Source of the DNA: Blastopirellula marina
GTDB taxonomy: Bacteria; Planctomycetota; Planctomycetia; Pirellulales; Pirellulaceae
Reading direction: 5' to 3'
Length of the DNA stretch: 64,000 nucleotides
Assembly (NCBI RefSeq): GCF_002967765.1
Contig: NZ_PUHY01000005.1
Location: forward strand, 812,210-876,209
Shown here: one piece after another, positions 60,113 to 64,000 of the stretch
Numbering within the stretch: the stretch's first letter is position 1
Layout of the letters: the number at the start of each line of letters is the position of its first letter
Notes under the pieces: model-generated
Seen by the model: the letters and a program-made list of their open reading frames with translations, nothing else
What the model was told of the DNA's origin: nothing
Database searches by the model: none
Position numbers and translations under genes: made by a program

Positions 60113-60919
60113 ATGTCAACCGCTGAATCTGATTCTCACGGTAATCCGAGACCGTTGTCGTCCCCTGAATATGCAGTTCAGGCCGTAAATGTGACAAAGA
60201 CATACACCAATGGATATGTCGGCGTGAATGCAGTTCGGGGAATCTCAGTTGCAATCCCCTGTGGCCAGATGGTAGCGATAATGGGACCTAGCGGATCGGG
60301 GAAGAGTACGCTGCTACATATGCTTGGTGGCCTTGAGCGACCGACGAGCGGTCAAGTGTTTATTGATGGAAGTGACATTGCAAAGTACAGTGAATCGAAG
60401 TTGACTGTACTACGCCGGCAAAAACTCGGTTTTGTGTTTCAGACATTCAATTTGCTTTCGGTGCTCAATACAATTGAGAATGTCGCCCTTCCTTTATTGC
60501 TAGACGGAGTCGATTCTGGCAATGCTTATTCTCGAGCTGAGGAGTCGATAAGAGAGGTAGGCCTAGACCATCGACGGAACACGCTTGTGAATAGGCTTTC
60601 TGGTGGCGAGCGTCAGCGTGTCGCCGTTGCTAGGGCATTGACCATCCAACCGACACTCATCCTTGCCGATGAACCTACCGGCAACTTGGATTCCGTTAAC
60701 GGTGAGCAGTTAATGCATCTTTTCTGCGAACTTGTTCACTCGAAAGGTCAGACGGTCGTGATGGTCACCCACGATGCAAACATCGCGGCCTACGCAGATC
60801 GAATGATAGTGATTCAAGATGGCCGAGTCGCGGAAGACGTTACAGTCAAATCGCACTCTCCCGCAATAGAAGAGGACCACCAGGATTCTACAGGGAATGG
60901 GTCGAGTTTCGATGTATAA
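60113..60919 (+). CDS. ABC transporter ATP-binding protein (MacB/LolD type)
   Basis: A 268-residue ATPase with Walker A GPSGSGKSTLL (about 62), Q-loop in GFVFQTFNLL, signature LSGGERQRVAVARAL, Walker B LILADEPTGNLDS and switch VTHD. NLLSVLNTIENVALPL is typical of the MacB/LolD class. A 38-residue C-terminal extension is rich in acidic residues. Its end overlaps the permease start. Together they should form a mechanotransmission ABC pump that moves the product or a lipoprotein out of the cytoplasmic membrane. Confidence 0.92.
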   Translation: MSTAESDSHGNPRPLSSPEYAVQAVNVTKTYTNGYVGVNAVRGISVAIPCGQMVAIMGPSGSGKSTLLHMLGGLERPTSGQVFIDGSDIAKYSESKLTVLRRQKLGFVFQTFNLLSVLNTIENVALPLLLDGVDSGNAYSRAEESIREVGLDHRRNTLVNRLSGGERQRVAVARALTIQPTLILADEPTGNLDSVNGEQLMHLFCELVHSKGQTVVMVTHDANIAAYADRMIVIQDGRVAEDVTVKSHSPAIEEDHQDSTGNGSSFDV

Positions 60920-63425
60920 GTTTCGACTTGCCTTCGCCTGGCTTCGAGATCGTAAATTGCGATCGCTACTCACAGTTTTGGGGTTGGCGATAGCAGCAAT
61001 TGCGACCTTTGCCGTTCTTCAGGCCGAGACCGCAACAAGAGTTAGCGTTCGAAATCTTTCGGGAGCCGCGGGTCAGCGGCATGTCGCTCAGCTGCGTCGC
61101 ATTGATGGCGAGTTTTTCTCATCCAAGATAGCCGAACAGATTGGCGCCAATTCTTCTGTGATCGAAAGTGTACCTATATGCTCTGACTTTGGCGCCTACA
61201 AAGCTTACAGCAAAGAAGTGCGAGGATTATTTATTGGGGCAGATTTCCATAGTTATTCGGGCCTGGCCAACCTAAAAATCGTGGAAGGACGCCGTTACAA
61301 TACCGACAACGAGGCGATTCTAGACCAGAGTGCTGCCAAATATCTTGGGATCAACCTTGGCGACGTCATCTTTGTACGCACGAGTCATTTGCTTCTTTGG
61401 CGCCGCCGGAAGATCGTTGGTTTTTTTTCGGTTCCCCCGACAAATTCTACGGGCGAACCGCCGACGCTGGTAACTACACTGCCAAGTGCCGAGTTACTTG
61501 TTCGTAGGACCGACGCGATATCGTCTGTGCTGCTCGAGTCAAAACAAAGCCTAGATGAGCTTCAGCAGAGTGGCAAGACTCCTGAAGTTCCGGAAGGTTT
61601 TTCGCTGACTCAGATCCGCGCCCGAATGATGCTTGATGAACCGACGGAACGACTCATCTTTTTAAGTGTCCGTATTGCATCATTCTTGGCGATCTCAACC
61701 GCAATATTTGTTGGTGTCAACACGTTTACGATGGCAATTGCCGAACGCAATTCGGAGCTGGCAACCATTCGCCTGATCGGCGGCACCCGTCCTCAGCTGG
61801 TCAGCCTGATTGCAATCGAGTCGATTTTGATGGGCCTGTTTGCTGGCGTGCTAGGTTGTTTGATCGGCCCTTACGCTGGTCATGCGCTTGCGCATGGTAT
61901 TCTGAATTTGCTTGGCTCAGAGCCTGGCACCTCGCCCGACGCATCTCTACCTGTATGGCTACCTATCTTGTTCGGTCCAGTACTCTCTCTCACTTCGGCG
62001 GGGTTTCCAATGCTCTCGCTATGGCAAACTTCTCCTCTACACGCAGGATCTGGCAACGACCAATTCGTTGTTGGAAATAGACGAATCTTACTAGTTCTTC
62101 CCGGCTTTATTCTACTAGCCCTTGCGATCATTCTGAGCTGGTCTCAGCCGTCTTTCATGTCGAAGACGCAAGTCGTCATCTCCAGCTTGGCATTGACAGC
62201 AATCGGGGGGACTGCTTTGACACCGCTTTGGGTAGTTGCATTGTCGAGTGTGGCTGCCCGCTTGTTCAAACCTGTAGCAAATGTCGAATCAATGGTTGCG
62301 AGCCGGCAGCTTCGATTGAATCAAATGCGTAGCATACTTACTGCTGCGGTCCTAATGCTCGTCTGCGCAACCACGTTTGCAATTGGAAATACTACTATTG
62401 CAATTACTCGTGACATCGAAAACTGGGCTCAAGCGACGTTTAGTGGTGACTTCCTGTTAAGAGCAAGTAAACCAACGCTTAACATTGGCGCCAGTGATGC
62501 CGTCGACTCTAAAACTGGTCGCGAACTTGAGGCACTAGGCGGGATTGAACGACTCGACCGCGTTCACTTTGGACGTGCATTGATAAATGACCGGGACGTT
62601 ATCCTAATGACTCGCGACTTTGACGCTATGAAAGAGTTCCCGCTTTTGGTCGAGGAAGGTCAGCCCGACTCGGTAAATAAAGGCCTTCGTGATGGGCAGG
62701 TCGTGCTCTCGACGGTCTTGGCGAATGAGATGGGTATCAAAGTCGGTCAAACGGTCTCGATCGGTATGGAGGGCAACAACATTGAAGCGACTGTGGCAGG
62801 ATTGATATCGGATTTCACCGCTGGCGGGAATGTCATGTTGATGAACCGCTCGATAGTAAAAAGCACGTTCGGCTTAAACGATGTTCATGTTTTCATAATT
62901 TCTGCAAAGAGCGGCAAAGTCGAGGAAGTTCGCAATGAGATTGAGAAAATAGCGGCTGAGCACTCTTTGATCTTCCAAGATCTGACTGAGTTCCGTGAAT
63001 CGGTGGATGCGTTAACGTCATCAGTTACGTCAGGACTTTGGGCGTTGCTTTTTTGCGCCGTGCTCGTCGCTTCGTTCGGCGTTGTCAACACTGTAGCTAT
63101 GAATGCGATGCAGCAAACTCGCGAGTTTGGACTCCTCAAAATCACGGGGATGCTACCAAAGTCAGTATTTCTGACGGTCAGTTTTCAAGCGATTGGCATT
63201 GGTGTAGCTGGGATACTTCCAGGAGTTGTTCTAGGAGTCGTTCTCGCACTAATGATATCAGCTCAGTTTCAAGCCTTATTTAGTCGTAGCATCAACCTGT
63301 TGATCGATCCAGTTTTCGTTCTAGTTGGCTTTGCTGCGGGACTGCTTGCTATAACAATCGCCTCTCTGCTCCCTGCAATTCGCGCCATTCGCCTACCTGT
63401 GCTAGAAGCACTACGAGAAGAGTAA
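60912..63425 (+). CDS. FtsX-type ABC transporter permease (MacB-like)
   Basis: An 837-residue membrane protein from ATG 60912, which overlaps the ATPase gene by 8 bases. It starts with a hydrophobic anchor (LLTVLGLAIAAIATFAVL), then a periplasmic domain, then three-helix FtsX domains: ASFLAISTAIFVGVNTFTMA, and a second set ending near the C-terminus (GVAGILPGVVLGVVLAL). Two FtsX modules in one chain make this a fused dimer-like permease. With the ATPase it is the likely product exporter or self-resistance pump of the cluster. Confidence 0.9.
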   Translation: MYKFRLAFAWLRDRKLRSLLTVLGLAIAAIATFAVLQAETATRVSVRNLSGAAGQRHVAQLRRIDGEFFSSKIAEQIGANSSVIESVPICSDFGAYKAYSKEVRGLFIGADFHSYSGLANLKIVEGRRYNTDNEAILDQSAAKYLGINLGDVIFVRTSHLLLWRRRKIVGFFSVPPTNSTGEPPTLVTTLPSAELLVRRTDAISSVLLESKQSLDELQQSGKTPEVPEGFSLTQIRARMMLDEPTERLIFLSVRIASFLAISTAIFVGVNTFTMAIAERNSELATIRLIGGTRPQLVSLIAIESILMGLFAGVLGCLIGPYAGHALAHGILNLLGSEPGTSPDASLPVWLPILFGPVLSLTSAGFPMLSLWQTSPLHAGSGNDQFVVGNRRILLVLPGFILLALAIILSWSQPSFMSKTQVVISSLALTAIGGTALTPLWVVALSSVAARLFKPVANVESMVASRQLRLNQMRSILTAAVLMLVCATTFAIGNTTIAITRDIENWAQATFSGDFLLRASKPTLNIGASDAVDSKTGRELEALGGIERLDRVHFGRALINDRDVILMTRDFDAMKEFPLLVEEGQPDSVNKGLRDGQVVLSTVLANEMGIKVGQTVSIGMEGNNIEATVAGLISDFTAGGNVMLMNRSIVKSTFGLNDVHVFIISAKSGKVEEVRNEIEKIAAEHSLIFQDLTEFRESVDALTSSVTSGLWALLFCAVLVASFGVVNTVAMNAMQQTREFGLLKITGMLPKSVFLTVSFQAIGIGVAGILPGVVLGVVLALMISAQFQALFSRSINLLIDPVFVLVGFAAGLLAITIASLLPAIRAIRLPVLEALREE

Positions 63426-63802
63426 GTGGGTAATTTTGACAAATGATCTACATTGCCGGAATGCATCGAAATTTCGGAAACGTCGAAGCACTATCGACCC
63501 TTCCCAATGATGGATACCAAGTGTGGCCCATCTTGGCGACGAGATATCGAGCTTCGTCGTCTAACCCCACTCGCCAACTACCGGATCCGTCCTGGCCTCG
63601 CATCAGTAACGCTCGTACCACAATACAACGCGTTGCATATTCGATGTGTATGGGCTGTATCAACACATTATAAAACTTAATATTGCCATCCAATAATGAC
63701 AGTCATCGCCATAGTTCTAAGGACAAGCAGCCTGCAAGCTCGCCATTATTGCTTAACGCGAGGACAGCTTGCAGCCGCTAGTAGCGTCCGGAAAGGAAAA
63801 AC
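63426..63802. other. Intergenic, holds an inverted repeat
   Basis: 377 bases after the exporter. CTGCAAGCT (63732-63740) pairs with AGCTTGCAG (63766-63774) across 25 bases, so a hairpin can form, but no T run follows and it may not be a terminator. Several short overlapping frames between 63443 and 63693 have no protein character. Confidence 0.4.
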
Positions 63803-64000
63803 TGACCTGCCCCCTTCACCCGCGTCCATTCGGTAAATTAGTTTTTGCTGAATGCATGCCCATTTGAAGGGAAATTTCTTATGCCTAGAAGAAGATTCAC
63901 GCCGGAGCAGATTATCCAGCATCTCCGCGAAGCGGAGGTGCTTCTTTCTCAGGACAAGACGATTGCCCAGGCCTGCAAGGCGATCGGTGTCACGGAGCAG
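63803..64000 (+). mobile_element. IS3-family insertion sequence, left end (cut by window)
   Basis: The element starts with TGACCTGCCCCC, a known type of IS3-family (IS407-like) terminal inverted repeat, at 63803. The transposase orfA begins at 63881. The right end is outside the window, so the full length and target duplication cannot be determined. Confidence 0.65.
63881..64000 (+). CDS. IS3-family OrfA (helix-turn-helix transposase subunit), partial
   Basis: From ATG 63881, with AAGGGAAA upstream. The 40 visible residues (PRRRFTPEQIIQHLREAEV, then TIAQACKAIGVTEQ) are a typical OrfA helix-turn-helix. OrfB, with the DDE catalytic domain, would follow beyond 64000. Confidence 0.85.
   Translation, partial: MPRRRFTPEQIIQHLREAEVLLSQDKTIAQACKAIGVTEQ

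Noticed and set aside
63732..63774. Inverted repeat as intrinsic terminator of the exporter genes
   Set aside because: The 25-base loop and lack of a T run make this weak. It is noted only as an inverted repeat.
1..64000. CRISPR arrays or cas operon
   Set aside because: No repeat-spacer pattern was seen. The Cas4-like domains are within larger nuclease proteins and have no Cas1/Cas2 neighbours.

Overview
The window looks like a planctomycete chromosome, most likely a Pirellulales-type member. This is inferred from moderate GC, the flavour of the proteins, a decayed gene carrying the REELDERVWSTPTRRLA motif and an integrase tail of a type common in that group. It cannot be proved from the sequence alone. 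Apart from a DNA-repair methyltransferase and a tRNA-Arg at the left end, almost everything is accessory: about 37 kb of defence and DNA-processing genes, then about 25 kb of natural-product biosynthesis genes, with transposon remnants at the seams.

Left edge (1-1500): an Ogt/MGMT gene, tRNA-Arg(ACG) with a clean intrinsic terminator, then an hsdR 5' fragment that stops dead at the 3' end of a convergent DEAH helicase. The tRNA is a plausible integration point for the island. 1444-6300: the helicase, a dual-specificity-type phosphatase, a HEPN-like protein and a pseudogene with an in-frame stop. 6507-11550: a complete type II CBASS operon with a Cap4-like nuclease-SAVED effector, a CD-NTase, a Cap2 E2-E1 fusion and a Cap3 JAMM protease, coupled by overlapping stop/start codons. 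A frameshifted tail of a tyrosine recombinase follows it directly.

11966-28165: about 16 kb transcribed leftward. It holds a Dna2-like nuclease-helicase, a SprT-like protease, a HIT-PLD-SF2 helicase-DUF3427 fusion, two tandem paralogous small coiled-coil proteins, an HNH nuclease, McrB, McrC, a Cas4-like plus DEDD (DUF2779) double nuclease, a possible 60-residue protein and a small PD-(D/E)XK-like protein. It reads as McrBC restriction embedded in a larger nuclease/helicase array. A rightward UDG-like/DUF4268 gene (28796) separates it from a second leftward array (30020-38540): DUF6361 protein, PLD-family nuclease, SNF2/RapA-like helicase, then three small genes including a MazG-like pyrophosphohydrolase, and an HTH regulator. 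A truncated, frameshifted transposase (38700-38982) marks the island's right edge.

39336-63425: a hybrid PKS-NRPS cluster. Three leftward genes form the assembly line. The first is a fully reducing PKS module (KS-AT-DH-cMT-ER-KR-ACP). The second is an NRPS module (Cy-A-PCP-Ox) whose adenylation pocket reads as cysteine, so a thiazole is expected. The third is a fusion of a TubC-type docking domain, a class III aminotransferase and an acyl-ACP-reductase (AAR)-like domain. No thioesterase is present, so release is probably reductive (aldehyde), possibly followed by transamination to an amine. Divergent genes supply a HemN-like radical SAM protein with an expanded CX7CX2C motif, a free ACP, a KAS III-like synthase, a GNAT-like protein and a MacB-type ABC exporter. 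An IS5-family element with a disrupted transposase (56685-57626) sits inside the cluster, and an IS3-family element begins at 63803 and runs off the window.
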